A stretch of DNA of 35,938 nt from Clostridia bacterium (GCA_009928785.1 SABY01000029.1:1-35938), one strand, 5' to 3'; shown: positions 1 through 8,612, counted from the first letter of the stretch. The notes: generated from the letters alone by a model not told the origin. Made by a program: numbers and translations.

Positions 1-126
1 GATAAAAGGCAAAAGATAAAAGGCAAAAGATAAAAGGCAAAAGATAAAAGGCAAAAGATAAAAGGCAAAAGATAAAAGGCAAAAGATAAAAGGCAAAAGG
101 AAAAAGGCAAAAGAAGAAAACGAAAG
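1..126. repeat. 14-bp tandem array made of paired heptads
   Basis: Seven exact copies of GATAAAAGGCAAAA fill 1-98. An eighth, diverged copy lies at 99-112 (its first heptad is GGAAAAA), and the array decays into purine-rich sequence by about 126. Each 14-mer is two related heptads, GATAAAA and GGCAAAA, so the basic period is 7 bp. The array starts at the window edge and probably continues upstream. It lies 5' of the TPR membrane protein gene, and no reading frame across it looks coding. Confidence 0.95.
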
Positions 127-295
127 ACAAATAAATTTCAATATCAAAAATTCCAAAGATTAAATTGAATGCCTTTAATGAATATTTTTATAATACCTTT
201 TCTGCGCATTCGTAATTTTGATTTAAATTTTTCGACTTAAGTTCAGATAAATTGGATTTTAAAAAAGGGATTGATAATGCTGTTTTTTTATTAAT

Positions 296-2344
296 ATGAA
301 AACCACGACCACGAAAAACCCCCGGCAAACACCCCGGCAAATGCCGCCGGAGCCGCCCATGCGCAACACCAGGTATCTTGTGTGGGTGCCTTTTGTTTTT
401 GCTTTTGTGTTGTACGCCAACAGTATCAGCAATGAGTTTGCCCTGGACGACATTCCGCAGATTGTGAGCCATCGCTATGTGCAGCAGGGCTGGGCCGGCA
501 TCGATGATCTGATAAGCACCAACTATTGGAGCGCCAGCAACGAAAACCTGGGTTATTACCGTCCGCTGTCGCACATTTCGTTTGCCGTCGAAAATGCTTT
601 GCACGGCAACAACCCGCACATGATGCACTTTATCAATGTGTTGTTGTATGCCCTTACGGGAATGGTGGTGTTTGCATTTCTGTCGGCGCTCTTCAGGCGC
701 ATGCCGTGGTTTGTGCTGGTGGCTACCTTGCTTTTTATGGCGCATCCGGTGCATACCGAAGTGGTGGCCAACATCAAAAGCCGCGACGAAATACTGAGTT
801 TCCTCAACGGTACGCTGGCGCTTTGGCTTGCCTTTAATTACAGCAAAAACAAATATTTGCCGGCACTCATCCTTTCGTGGGTGTTCTATTTCCTGGCGCT
901 GATGAGCAAAGAAACCGCCATGACTACCCTGGTGCTGGTTCCATTTATGATTTATTTTTTTACACCAAAAAAAGGCGGACGCATTGCCGGCATCACTTTA
1001 TCATTTGTGATTGTTAGCGGATTGTTTCTTATTTTGAAGTACGCGCTCATCGGCACCTTGTCGGGCAATCCGCCTCACGAGATCAATGTGTATCCGTATC
1101 AGGAAACGGCTGTACGAATCCCCACCACGCTATACATCTTCGGCATGTATTTGTGGCGACTTATTGTGCCGGTGCGGCTGCTTTACGACTATTCCTACAA
1201 CCAGATTCCGGCAGCTACCTGGGCAAGTCCTGTTGTATGGCTGAGCTTGATTATTGCGATAACGCTCATTGTTATAGCTTTCAGAAGATTAAAACGCAAA
1301 GACATCATCTCGTTCTCCATTTTTTATTTTGGAATAACGCTATCGGTGGGATTGGCTTTTGTGCTCACGCGCGGCGGCATTATGGCTGAGCGGTTTTTGT
1401 ATGCGCCGGTGCTGGGATTTTCGTTGGCGGTGACATACCTTCTTTTCAAACTTTTGCCGCGCGAGGCTAAAACGAAAGCAATTATCTATGATTTCCGTCC
1501 GATGACCTCAAAGGTGATGGCAGGCGCGCTGGTGCTGCTTGTGGTATTTTACAGCGTCCGCACCATTGCCCGCAATCCGGTGTGGAAAAATAACTTCACG
1601 CTTTTTTCGCATGATGTCCGCTATGGCGGCAATAGCGCGCTGCTCACCAAACATTATGGCAGCGAGCTTATCAACCAGTCGGTGGCTGCAACCGATCAGG
1701 CAGAGAAAGATTCGTTGATGCAACTTGGCATCGCACAAGTAGAGCGGTCGTTACAAATCAATCCCTCTTTTAGCGAAGCCTGGTTTAAGCTCGGATATGC
1801 TTACTACCAACTGCGCGATTACGATCAATCGATAGCATGTTATAAAAAGACAAACCAGAACAATTCGATGAACCTGTCGAATATGGCGTTGGCTTATTAT
1901 ATGAAAGGGGAGCACGGGGAGGCACTGCGGCTATTGAACAGATCATTGGAACTTGATCCTTATAATAATACTGCCCGAAGCAATCTGCCCCTGGTGCAAC
2001 GCGCATTCGATCAAAAATTGCAGATGCTCAAACGAAATCCATCCACCGACCCGCAGCATTATTACGAGCTGGGCAACCTGCTCATCGACATGAAGAATTA
2101 TCAGGAAGCATTGGTGCAATTCCGCCAGGCTGCCGACCTGAAACCCGATTTTACCCCGGCGCTTATCCAATTGGGAAATACCTATTATGCACTTCAGGAT
2201 TATAATAATGCCATTGCATCTTTCCGGCAGGTGCTTGAGCATGAGCCAAAAAACAGTGAAGCCCGCAGCAAGCTAAGCCATCTCTACGGATTAATCGGCA
2301 ATGCACAGATGCAGCAGTTCTATGGCCAGAGCGTGCAAGAGTAA
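296..2344 (+). CDS. TMTC-like multi-pass membrane protein with C-terminal TPRs (putative GT-C glycosyltransferase)
   Basis: The protein has 682 residues. Its N-terminal two thirds hold about ten hydrophobic segments (first near 27-44, last near 405-422). The rest is a soluble tetratricopeptide region, with repeats near 495-528, 529-560, 586-619 and 620-653. Asp51-Asp52 in the first extracytoplasmic loop, the HPVHTEVVANIKSRDEIL block (150-167) and AERFLYAP (364-371) resemble the animal TMTC1-4 proteins, which are O-mannosyltransferases of the GT-C fold. In that fold an acidic pair in the first loop is catalytic. Bacterial relatives are common but rarely characterised, so a lipid-linked sugar donor and a protein or glycan acceptor are inference. 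The ATG at 296 leaves a short basic N-terminus before the first membrane segment. A DUF4340 gene follows after 47 bp and is probably cotranscribed. Confidence 0.8.
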   Translation: MKTTTTKNPRQTPRQMPPEPPMRNTRYLVWVPFVFAFVLYANSISNEFALDDIPQIVSHRYVQQGWAGIDDLISTNYWSASNENLGYYRPLSHISFAVENALHGNNPHMMHFINVLLYALTGMVVFAFLSALFRRMPWFVLVATLLFMAHPVHTEVVANIKSRDEILSFLNGTLALWLAFNYSKNKYLPALILSWVFYFLALMSKETAMTTLVLVPFMIYFFTPKKGGRIAGITLSFVIVSGLFLILKYALIGTLSGNPPHEINVYPYQETAVRIPTTLYIFGMYLWRLIVPVRLLYDYSYNQIPAATWASPVVWLSLIIAITLIVIAFRRLKRKDIISFSIFYFGITLSVGLAFVLTRGGIMAERFLYAPVLGFSLAVTYLLFKLLPREAKTKAIIYDFRPMTSKVMAGALVLLVVFYSVRTIARNPVWKNNFTLFSHDVRYGGNSALLTKHYGSELINQSVAATDQAEKDSLMQLGIAQVERSLQINPSFSEAWFKLGYAYYQLRDYDQSIACYKKTNQNNSMNLSNMALAYYMKGEHGEALRLLNRSLELDPYNNTARSNLPLVQRAFDQKLQMLKRNPSTDPQHYYELGNLLIDMKNYQEALVQFRQAADLKPDFTPALIQLGNTYYALQDYNNAIASFRQVLEHEPKNSEARSKLSHLYGLIGNAQMQQFYGQSVQE

Positions 2345-2391
2345 GCAAGCGATTATTCATAAATTTATTAATAAAAAGATTAGCAAAAAGC

Positions 2392-3444
2392 ATGAGGAAA
2401 CACAGGATACTAATCATCATCGCCATAGCCCTGGCAGCCGCCGCGGTAATTTTGATATTAACGAATCGGCGCAATACCCTCAAAAGTGAGCGTAGCGAAT
2501 TTGCCATTAACGACACGAGCAGCGTCACCAAAATATATATGGCCGATATGGAAGGCAATGAGGTGCTGCTGCAAAAACAATCGCCATCGCACTGGACGCT
2601 CAACAACAATCTGACTGCCCGCCAGGAGGGCGTAGAGATGCTGCTAAGCACCATGTCAAAATTGGCTGTGAAGGCTCCCGTGCCACGCGCCAGCTACAAC
2701 ACTGTGATAAAACGACTTGCTTCTACTTCCGTAAAAGTGGAGATTTACCAACAGAAATACCGCGTAAATCTTTTTAATAGCATCAAACTTTTCCCACACG
2801 AAAAACTTACACGCACCTATTATGTGGGAAGCGCTACCCCCGACAATCAGGGATCGTTTATGCTCAAAGCAGGCAGCGACACCCCTTTTGTTGTTTATCT
2901 GCCGGGGTTCAAAGGCTACATTTCTGCACGTTTCACCGCTTACGTCAGCGATTGGCGCGACCACACCATCTTTGCCAGGCGCCCCGCCGAAATCAGCATG
3001 ATCAAGCTGGAGTTTCCGCAGGAACCTGATCAATCTTATTCGCTGGAGAAACCTAACGCCACCGAAGTGATTCTAAAACCTGCCGGCAGCGACACGCCCA
3101 TCAGTAATTTCGATACCACCCGCGTCATCGAGTTTTTCAATGCTTTTCGCAATATCCGTTTCGAGGTAGCTTTCGAGGAGATTGCTAACGCCCACAAAGA
3201 CTCCATCCTGGCACAAGTACCACTGCACCGGATTACACTTACCGATACCACCGGCAACAGCCGCACCATCACTACTTATCGCCGGGCCAACCTGGCTTTG
3301 CAGGAAGACTTCGACGGCAACCTGCTGCCCTACGACCTCGACCGGCTTTACGCCTTGTTGCCAGAAGGCAATGAGTTGGTGATTGTGCAATATTTTGTTT
3401 TTGATCCTATCACCAGGCCGCTCGATTGGTTTAAAAGGGAATAG
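2392..3444 (+). CDS. DUF4340 domain-containing protein
   Basis: This is a 350-aa protein with one N-terminal membrane anchor or uncleaved signal (residues 5-23, rich in Ile/Ala/Leu) and a long extracytoplasmic region. The blocks around VTKIYMADMEGNEVLLQK, the W in SHWTLNN, and YYVGSATPDNQGSFML are typical of DUF4340. Proteins of this family are often encoded beside ABC-type export systems in Bacteroidota, but no transporter is adjacent here. The upstream TPR membrane gene on the same strand suggests a two-gene unit. The molecular function is unknown. The family call is recognition from memory of the sequence style, with no domain search behind it. Confidence 0.75.
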   Translation: MRKHRILIIIAIALAAAAVILILTNRRNTLKSERSEFAINDTSSVTKIYMADMEGNEVLLQKQSPSHWTLNNNLTARQEGVEMLLSTMSKLAVKAPVPRASYNTVIKRLASTSVKVEIYQQKYRVNLFNSIKLFPHEKLTRTYYVGSATPDNQGSFMLKAGSDTPFVVYLPGFKGYISARFTAYVSDWRDHTIFARRPAEISMIKLEFPQEPDQSYSLEKPNATEVILKPAGSDTPISNFDTTRVIEFFNAFRNIRFEVAFEEIANAHKDSILAQVPLHRITLTDTTGNSRTITTYRRANLALQEDFDGNLLPYDLDRLYALLPEGNELVIVQYFVFDPITRPLDWFKRE

Positions 3445-3451
3445 ATAGGGG

Positions 3452-3507
3452 AAGTCCACAGCCATCAGTCTACAGCCATCAGTCGGCAGGAGGAAGTCGG
3501 CAGATGC
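3452..3507. repeat. Degenerate heptad tract, CAGNNNN type
   Basis: Eight consecutive 7-bp units can be read in register from 3452 to 3507. Most begin CAG (two begin AAG), with variable last positions; CAGCCAT occurs twice (3459 and 3473) and CAGTCGG once. The tract begins only 7 bp after the DUF4340 stop codon. No ORF or hairpin explains it. Confidence 0.75.
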
Positions 3508-3652
3508 AGAAAATTGGAGGTGATTGGAGGACGGACAATTAAAGGTTGGCAAAACGAAAATAATTAGTGGGAATTTGCCTCATTAGAGATAATTCGTGGA
3601 GAAGCGTTTTATTATTCCGCCAAATAAATTTTAGGATGAGGATTGAAATTTC

Positions 3653-3715
3653 TCCGTGCCTCTATGGCTCCGTGGTGAAAAATGTTTTCCTTTCCTTCAT
3701 GGTGCTGTGGTGAAA
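3653..3715. repeat. Heptad-periodic CTCCGTGG/GGTGAAA-type intergenic repeat
   Basis: Two related 21-bp blocks at 3660-3680 and 3695-3715 both end in GGTGAAA. They are offset by 35 bp, exactly five heptads, so the whole 63-bp tract can be read in 7-bp register. It sits between the convergent DUF4340 and TonB-receptor genes. The rest of the 293-bp spacer (3508-3652) holds no gene and no convincing terminator. Confidence 0.65.
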
Positions 3716-3737
3716 AAATAGCGACTTGAATGGCTTT

Positions 3738-6308
3738 CTAAAACTGCACCACCAGTTTCAGGTTGAGCTGGCGCGGTGTAAGGAAATTGGGCACAGCATA
3801 TTGGCGCCCCGACACGTCGGTGATCCAAAGGTAGGAAATGGTATTGTTGACCTGCAGCAAATTGAAAATCTCCAGGCTTATCCACATCGACTTGAGATGT
3901 CCCAGCGGATTGCCTTCTTTAAATTTGGTATGACTGCCAATGAGCTGCTTTGAAAAGCCGATATCCACCCGGCGATAGGGAGGCATCCGGTAAGTCTGCT
4001 GATAGCGCTGCGACTTGGGCGGGCCAAAAGGCAGGCTGCTGCCAAAATACAAAGCCAGGTGCATCTTGTAAGTTGGGTTCATGGGCAGGTAGTCCTGAAA
4101 AAACATACTAAAGCGAACACGCTGATCCGTAGGTCGGGGAATGTAGCCAGGCTCCACCTTTTCATTTTGCGACGCTTCAGGATTAGGCTCCGGACCCGTT
4201 CCTGAGGGATTCCCTTCTTCATCAAAATATTGATAATAATAATCGCCATAAATATCTTCCTGCGTCTTCATCACCGAAAGGCTTGCCCAGGATTCGATGC
4301 CGGGAACAAACTCGCCGTTAATTTTCATATCGATGCCTGTGGCATAGCCCCGGGAACGCTCGTTAGCATAGTAGCGAATGCGCACATTGTCCACCTCGTA
4401 AGGAATCAAATCGTCGAGGAATTTGTAATAAACTTCGGTGACAAACTTAAACGGACGTCCCCAGATAGTAAGATTCCAATCGGCACCACCCACCAGGTGT
4501 ATCGACTTCTGGGCTTTTTGGTCTTCTGCGATGGTGCCATCGAAGTTGCGCAGCTCGCGATAAAAAGCGGGCTGATAATAATATCCGGCGGCAAGCCGAA
4601 ACAAAATATCGTGTGTCCACCTGGGATGGTACGATAACGAAGCCCGTGGACTAAACAGAAACTGCTCGCTGTAATCCCAATATTGGCTGCGAATCCCGGC
4701 AGTAACAGCAAAGTCGCGGCTATTATTACCAAAGTTCCAGGTGTTTTGTACAAATCCGCTTATGCGGTTTGTGGCCAGTGTAACGTCCGAAGCAGCAAAG
4801 AAATTCATATGGAGTGGCGTTACCGGCTGCAATGGTGCCCCGATATCATCGGAAGGGTGGGGTAGTGTAAAACCTGCCGAGTCGATAAGCTCCCACTCGT
4901 GCAGTTGGTCGTCGATGTTTTCGCGCTGGTATTTGGCGCCCCAGGTAAGATAATTTGCCGTCGATTCCCACGAGCCACGGTGTTCGGCGGTTACCACGGT
5001 TGCATTGAGGTAATTGCGAGCATGGTTTAGGAAGGTGCCCACTCCGTCGGTGCTCACTACATCGCCAAAGTCGCTTTGCCCTAATCCTGTCTGCACGCGG
5101 CCAATCCAGTATTGTCCCTGTATGTCGAAAGTTTCGCTCTCGTCGCTATTGAACGCGGAGGTGATAAAGCTGAGTTGTGTTTGCTTGGTGGGGTTATAAA
5201 TAAGTTTGAGTGCGCCCATGTAGGTTTTGTATTGATCGGTTTCCCGACCATCAAAATACACCGTCAGCCGCTTGGCTTCGCTGATGGTTCCGAAATTAGT
5301 TTCGCGCGTTTCCGGAACCAATTCAAATTTGTTGTCGGCATAATTGCCCAGAAACGATAATTCCAGCTTTTCGCTAAGCTGGTAACGAAACAAGGCTTGA
5401 AAATCGAAAAACACGGGTTGGTAATCGCCTTTGGTTTCCAGCCCGTTAAGCAGATATTGATTGCTTTTGTAGCGAACACCGGCCAGATACGAAAACCGAT
5501 TGGTCTTATCCACGCCTTCGAGATGCGCCGAGGCTCCCAGCAAACTGGCCGTTACTGATCCGCCAAATTCCTGGGGACGCTTGTATTTAATATCCAGTGC
5601 CGACGACATCTTGTCGCCATATTTTGCATCGAAACCTCCTGCCGAGAAAAGAATAGAAGCTGTGAGGTCGGGATTGAGGAAGCTCATGCCCTCCTGCTGT
5701 CCGGAGCGGATAAGAAAAGGGCGGTAAATCTCAATATCATTTACATACACCAGGTTTTCGTCGAAGTTGCCGCCACGCACCGAATATTGTGAACTTAGCT
5801 CATTATTGCTGGCCACACCCGGCAAAGTTTTTATCAACGATTCCACACTGCCTGTCACTGTTGGTATCACCGTTACGCCTTTGGGATCGATGCGCTGCAA
5901 ATTGGTGTTGCGGATGCGCTCATCCTGAATGGTAATATCGGGGAGCATCTCTGCCGATGGCACGAGGGTAGTATTTATGGTCACGGTTTCGTTGGGTGCC
6001 AGGCGCAATTCCTTTTCGATGGTTTCAAAACCAACAAAAGAAAACACGAGGCGCAGCTTTTCGTTAGCAGGCACCCGGAGCGTGTATTTTCCATCTTCGT
6101 CGGTAGCCGTGCCGCCCGGCAAACCAAAAATCGACACATTGACAAGCTCCTGTGCTTTGCCTTTCTCATTGGTGACCGTTCCCTGCACGGTAGCCTGCTG
6201 GCCGGTTTGAGCCATCGCTCCCACCCACAAAATACACAACATCAATAGCAGGTAAAGCTTCGGGGACTTGCTGAAAATAAGATTACGGGTGGCTATCCAA
6301 ATGGTCAT
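3738..6308 (-). CDS. TonB-dependent outer-membrane receptor
   Basis: The protein has 856 residues, translated from the ATG at 6308. Residues 1-33 form a signal peptide ending AMAQ. Residues 39-115 are a carboxypeptidase-like regulatory (CarboxypepD_reg) beta-sandwich, with GTVTNEKGKAQ, GTATDEDGKYTLRVP and FSFVGFETIE. A plug domain runs from about 150 to 245 (SVESLIKTLPGV, YSVRGGNFDENLVYVNDIE). A 22-strand barrel with many Tyr/Phe residues continues to the C-terminal Phe, as is usual for Omp85/BAM substrates. It should use TonB-ExbBD energy for uptake across the outer membrane. The ligand is unknown, and there is no SusD-like partner, so a polysaccharide-utilisation locus is unlikely. A small CarboxypepD-like gene lies 12 bp upstream and is probably cotranscribed. 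Confidence 0.93.
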   Translation of the reverse strand: MTIWIATRNLIFSKSPKLYLLLMLCILWVGAMAQTGQQATVQGTVTNEKGKAQELVNVSIFGLPGGTATDEDGKYTLRVPANEKLRLVFSFVGFETIEKELRLAPNETVTINTTLVPSAEMLPDITIQDERIRNTNLQRIDPKGVTVIPTVTGSVESLIKTLPGVASNNELSSQYSVRGGNFDENLVYVNDIEIYRPFLIRSGQQEGMSFLNPDLTASILFSAGGFDAKYGDKMSSALDIKYKRPQEFGGSVTASLLGASAHLEGVDKTNRFSYLAGVRYKSNQYLLNGLETKGDYQPVFFDFQALFRYQLSEKLELSFLGNYADNKFELVPETRETNFGTISEAKRLTVYFDGRETDQYKTYMGALKLIYNPTKQTQLSFITSAFNSDESETFDIQGQYWIGRVQTGLGQSDFGDVVSTDGVGTFLNHARNYLNATVVTAEHRGSWESTANYLTWGAKYQRENIDDQLHEWELIDSAGFTLPHPSDDIGAPLQPVTPLHMNFFAASDVTLATNRISGFVQNTWNFGNNSRDFAVTAGIRSQYWDYSEQFLFSPRASLSYHPRWTHDILFRLAAGYYYQPAFYRELRNFDGTIAEDQKAQKSIHLVGGADWNLTIWGRPFKFVTEVYYKFLDDLIPYEVDNVRIRYYANERSRGYATGIDMKINGEFVPGIESWASLSVMKTQEDIYGDYYYQYFDEEGNPSGTGPEPNPEASQNEKVEPGYIPRPTDQRVRFSMFFQDYLPMNPTYKMHLALYFGSSLPFGPPKSQRYQQTYRMPPYRRVDIGFSKQLIGSHTKFKEGNPLGHLKSMWISLEIFNLLQVNNTISYLWITDVSGRQYAVPNFLTPRQLNLKLVVQF

Positions 6309-6320
6309 GTAAGGCGTTTA

Positions 6321-6977
6321 TTAGTACTTGTCGTCCTTTTGTTTTTTAAACTTTCCTTCTTTCCAGGCTTTGATAAAAGCAGCCCAGGCAAAAGGATTCA
6401 TAATGCTGATAGGTTGCGTTTGACCTATATAATAGAGCTTGCTGGTTTCGCGGTTGATGTAGTTTTTATAATTCAAACTTCCATCCATTTGATAGCTTTC
6501 GATACGGTGGCGCATCTCGGCAACGTTCAGGTTTTTGCGGGCTATTTCCAAATCGTCGTCGGGAATGTCCAGATTAACAAAAGCTTCTTTAAAATCTTCT
6601 ATGGTAGGCCACGGATAAATAATAGTTGGCTCCAGCAGAATGGTGTCGGCATCCATTACATGAATAAGCGAATAGCGCTCGCTGGTGATGGTATCAGGAA
6701 TAACATAGTAGCTCTCTTTGAATCCGATAGCCGAAAACTGCACGGTATCCGATTTAAGGGCCACAAACGAAAAATAGCCATAGAAATCGGTAATGGTTCC
6801 GCGCCGGGAATTTTTGATGAGGATGTTAGCAAAGGATACGGGATTGAGGCTGTCGGCAGTTACTACCACACCCGAAAACTGTATCAGGCGTTTGTCGCCG
6901 TCAGTATTTTGTGAAAATCCATGTAGGTGCACAAGGAGCGTGAAAAGCAGCACATACAGAAAGATTTTTGTTGCCAT
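6321..6977 (-). CDS. Exported carboxypeptidase-like regulatory domain protein
   Basis: This is a 218-aa protein. I chose the ATG at 6977; the codon before it (6980) is a TTG that would add one residue. The N-terminus is a signal peptide of about 22 residues (up to HLHGFSQ). Residues of about 33-112 form one CarboxypepD_reg-like sandwich (FSGVVVTADSLNPVSFANILI, GTITDFYGYFSFVA, FSAIGFKESYYVIP). The remaining part, with WPTIEDFKEAFVNL and a Lys-rich tail, I cannot assign. It lies 12 bp upstream of the TonB-dependent receptor on the same strand, which suggests a periplasmic or outer-membrane accessory role for that receptor (inference). Confidence 0.8.
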   Translation of the reverse strand: MATKIFLYVLLFTLLVHLHGFSQNTDGDKRLIQFSGVVVTADSLNPVSFANILIKNSRRGTITDFYGYFSFVALKSDTVQFSAIGFKESYYVIPDTITSERYSLIHVMDADTILLEPTIIYPWPTIEDFKEAFVNLDIPDDDLEIARKNLNVAEMRHRIESYQMDGSLNYKNYINRETSKLYYIGQTQPISIMNPFAWAAFIKAWKEGKFKKQKDDKY

Positions 6978-7080
6978 CAAAGATTTGTTGTGGATACGTT
7001 ATCCGCCAAGGATAAGTTTTACAAACGGCATGGTGTGTTATTTATTTTTATCGCCCACAAGGCCATTGTCTTTATTACAA

Positions 7081-7116
7081 ATAAAAAAGCCGTTGCGTAT
7101 CAGAATAGCAACAGCT
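7081..7116 (-). terminator. Rho-independent terminator of rpmB
   Basis: On the minus strand a 9-bp stem (7116-7108 with 7096-7088, including one G-U pair) closes an 11-nt loop and is followed by a run of T to 7081. It begins 32 bp after the rpmB stop codon and ends before the TonB-receptor pair, so rpmB is a separate transcription unit. Confidence 0.75.
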
Positions 7117-7148
7117 CATGTTGTGTAAGTTTCAGATCGTTGGGCTGC

Positions 7149-7388
7149 TTAAACCAAACAGATACCTTTTTCGCGGTACTTTTTCAGCACAGCATCAATA
7201 CCGTTCTTGTTGATGGTTCTCAATACGGAAGTGGTGATATTGAGTGTGATCCAACGATCTTCTTCAGCAATGAAGAATCTCTTCTTTTGGAGGTTGGGAT
7301 AAAATCTTCTCTTGGTCTTGCGGTTTGAGTGCGAAACCTTGTTTCCAACCATCATTCGTTTACCTGTAATATCGCATTTACGTGCCAT
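7149..7388 (-). CDS. rpmB: 50S ribosomal protein L28
   Basis: The product is a 79-aa basic protein of typical L28 length. MARKCDITGKR at the start, GNKVSHSNRKTKRRFYPNLQ (16-35), and WITLNITTSVLRTINKNGID with the KKYREKG tail are diagnostic of bacterial L28. It is a structural component of the large ribosomal subunit. In many Bacteroidota rpmB is followed by rpmG (L33) and a short DUF4295 gene. Here it is followed at once by a terminator, so it stands alone. A promoter-like pair of boxes lies just upstream. Confidence 0.97.
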   Translation of the reverse strand: MARKCDITGKRMMVGNKVSHSNRKTKRRFYPNLQKKRFFIAEEDRWITLNITTSVLRTINKNGIDAVLKKYREKGICLV

Positions 7389-7427
7389 TGTATTCTATTT
7401 TTCGCGTTACTTTCCAAAAAGGGAGTG

Positions 7428-7458
7428 CAAAGAACGCTTTAATTTTTTAATTGACAAA
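7428..7458 (-). promoter_or_regulatory. Putative rpmB promoter (-33 TTTG / -7 box)
   Basis: On the minus strand TTTG at 7458-7455 is followed after 19 bp by GTTCTTTG at 7435-7428, which ends in the invariant TTTG of the Bacteroidota -7 consensus TAnnTTTG (first two bases differ). Spacing and position (about 33 nt from the expected transcript start to the rpmB ATG) fit the established Bacteroides/Flavobacterium promoter model. Confidence 0.5.
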
Positions 7459-7548
7459 GCAAAGAAGATAAATTTTTATAAAATGATAATTCACAACAAG
7501 TTGTTGATGAAAAGTTCATTGCTGTAGCGCACAGCCGGCGCGGTATGT

Positions 7549-7556
7549 TAATTTTG
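7549..7556 (+). promoter_or_regulatory. Putative -7 box of the amidase gene
   Basis: TAATTTTG is an exact match to the Bacteroidota -7 consensus TAnnTTTG and lies 24 bp before the amidase ATG at 7581. No well-spaced TTTG -33 element is evident. Confidence 0.5.
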
Positions 7557-7580
7557 CATTTTTGAATAAGACCACATCGC

Positions 7581-8600
7581 ATGAAAAAATATGTAAGTAC
7601 CCTCATCCTAACGCCGCTTCTGCTGCTGATGTTTTCCGTTATTACAACAGAGACTTTTGCGCAGGAATATAAAAAAGTAAATCCCGAAAAAGGTGAAGGC
7701 ATCTTTGGCCTGCTGCGTCGTTACAATTTGGAACCCAATGATTATTTTGATGCTTTCATCCAAATCAATAAAGACAACCTGGGGGATGATCTTTTGCTTA
7801 AAACGGGAAAAAGCTATCTGTTACCCATTCAGGTGGAAGATGCAAAAGGAAATCCGATAGAAGCGGGGGTTTTCCCGATATTCGGTCCTGATCATCAGCG
7901 GGTGGAATTTAAAGATAACGACTTGCAGGGCGCAGTGTTTTACATAGTTTCGGGGCACGGTGGCCCCGACCCCGGCGCCCTGGGAACCAATGGCGGACAT
8001 AGACTATGCGAAGACGAATATGCCTACGATATAGGACTGCGCCTGGCACGCAACCTTATCGAACATAATGCAACTGTTTACATCATCACCCGCGACCCCA
8101 ACGACGGCATTCGCGACGATCGATATCTGAAGTGCGACAAAGATGAATACTGTTGGCCCGAAGAGGTAATTCCACTCAACCAAACCCACCGCCTCAAGCA
8201 ACGGGTGGATGCCATTAATGCGCTGGCAGATAAATACGGCGGCCAATACCAGCGTACGGTGGAGCTGCACGTCGATTCGCGATACGAAAAGCACAATGTG
8301 GACATCTTTTTTTATCATCATCCCAACAGCAAGCGCGGTAAAGAACTCAACAATACACTCTTTGCCACCATCAAAGAGATGTACCAACGCCACCAGCCCG
8401 GACGTGGCTACTCTGGCTCCATCAGCGGACGCCGCCTCTACATGTTGCGCTACGCCGATCCGGTTTCAACCTATATTGAGCTGGGCAACATCAATCATCC
8501 GCGTGATCAGAAACGCCTGCTTGAAGTGAGCAACCGGCAAGCCATCGCCAACTGGCTTACCCTGGGATTGATGAAGGATTATGCTAATTCGAAGAAGTAA
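7581..8600 (+). CDS. Exported N-acetylmuramoyl-L-alanine amidase (Amidase_3)
   Basis: The 339-aa protein begins with a signal peptide (1-28, ending TFAQE). A region at about 30-85 resembles a LysM-like or SH3-like module (GIFGLLRRYNLEPNDYFDAF, then LLKTGKSYLLPI). The zinc amidase domain follows at about 118-333. Its metal and catalytic residues are visible: His126 in GHGGPDPGA, Glu144 in CEDEYAYDIG, His230 in ELHVDSR and Glu300 in YIELGNINHP. It should cut the amide bond between MurNAc and L-Ala of peptidoglycan in the periplasm, probably during cell separation or wall remodelling. The third motif reads LHVDSR rather than the common IHAN/IHAD form. It is a single gene with its own -7 box. Confidence 0.88.
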   Translation: MKKYVSTLILTPLLLLMFSVITTETFAQEYKKVNPEKGEGIFGLLRRYNLEPNDYFDAFIQINKDNLGDDLLLKTGKSYLLPIQVEDAKGNPIEAGVFPIFGPDHQRVEFKDNDLQGAVFYIVSGHGGPDPGALGTNGGHRLCEDEYAYDIGLRLARNLIEHNATVYIITRDPNDGIRDDRYLKCDKDEYCWPEEVIPLNQTHRLKQRVDAINALADKYGGQYQRTVELHVDSRYEKHNVDIFFYHHPNSKRGKELNNTLFATIKEMYQRHQPGRGYSGSISGRRLYMLRYADPVSTYIELGNINHPRDQKRLLEVSNRQAIANWLTLGLMKDYANSKK

Positions 8601-8612
8601 GACGGTTGGAGG

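Noticed and set aside
188..754. 188-aa open frame on the - strand crossing the start of the TPR membrane gene
   Set aside because: The product is a His/Arg/Lys-rich composition artefact with no signal or domain, opposite the start of a real membrane protein gene.
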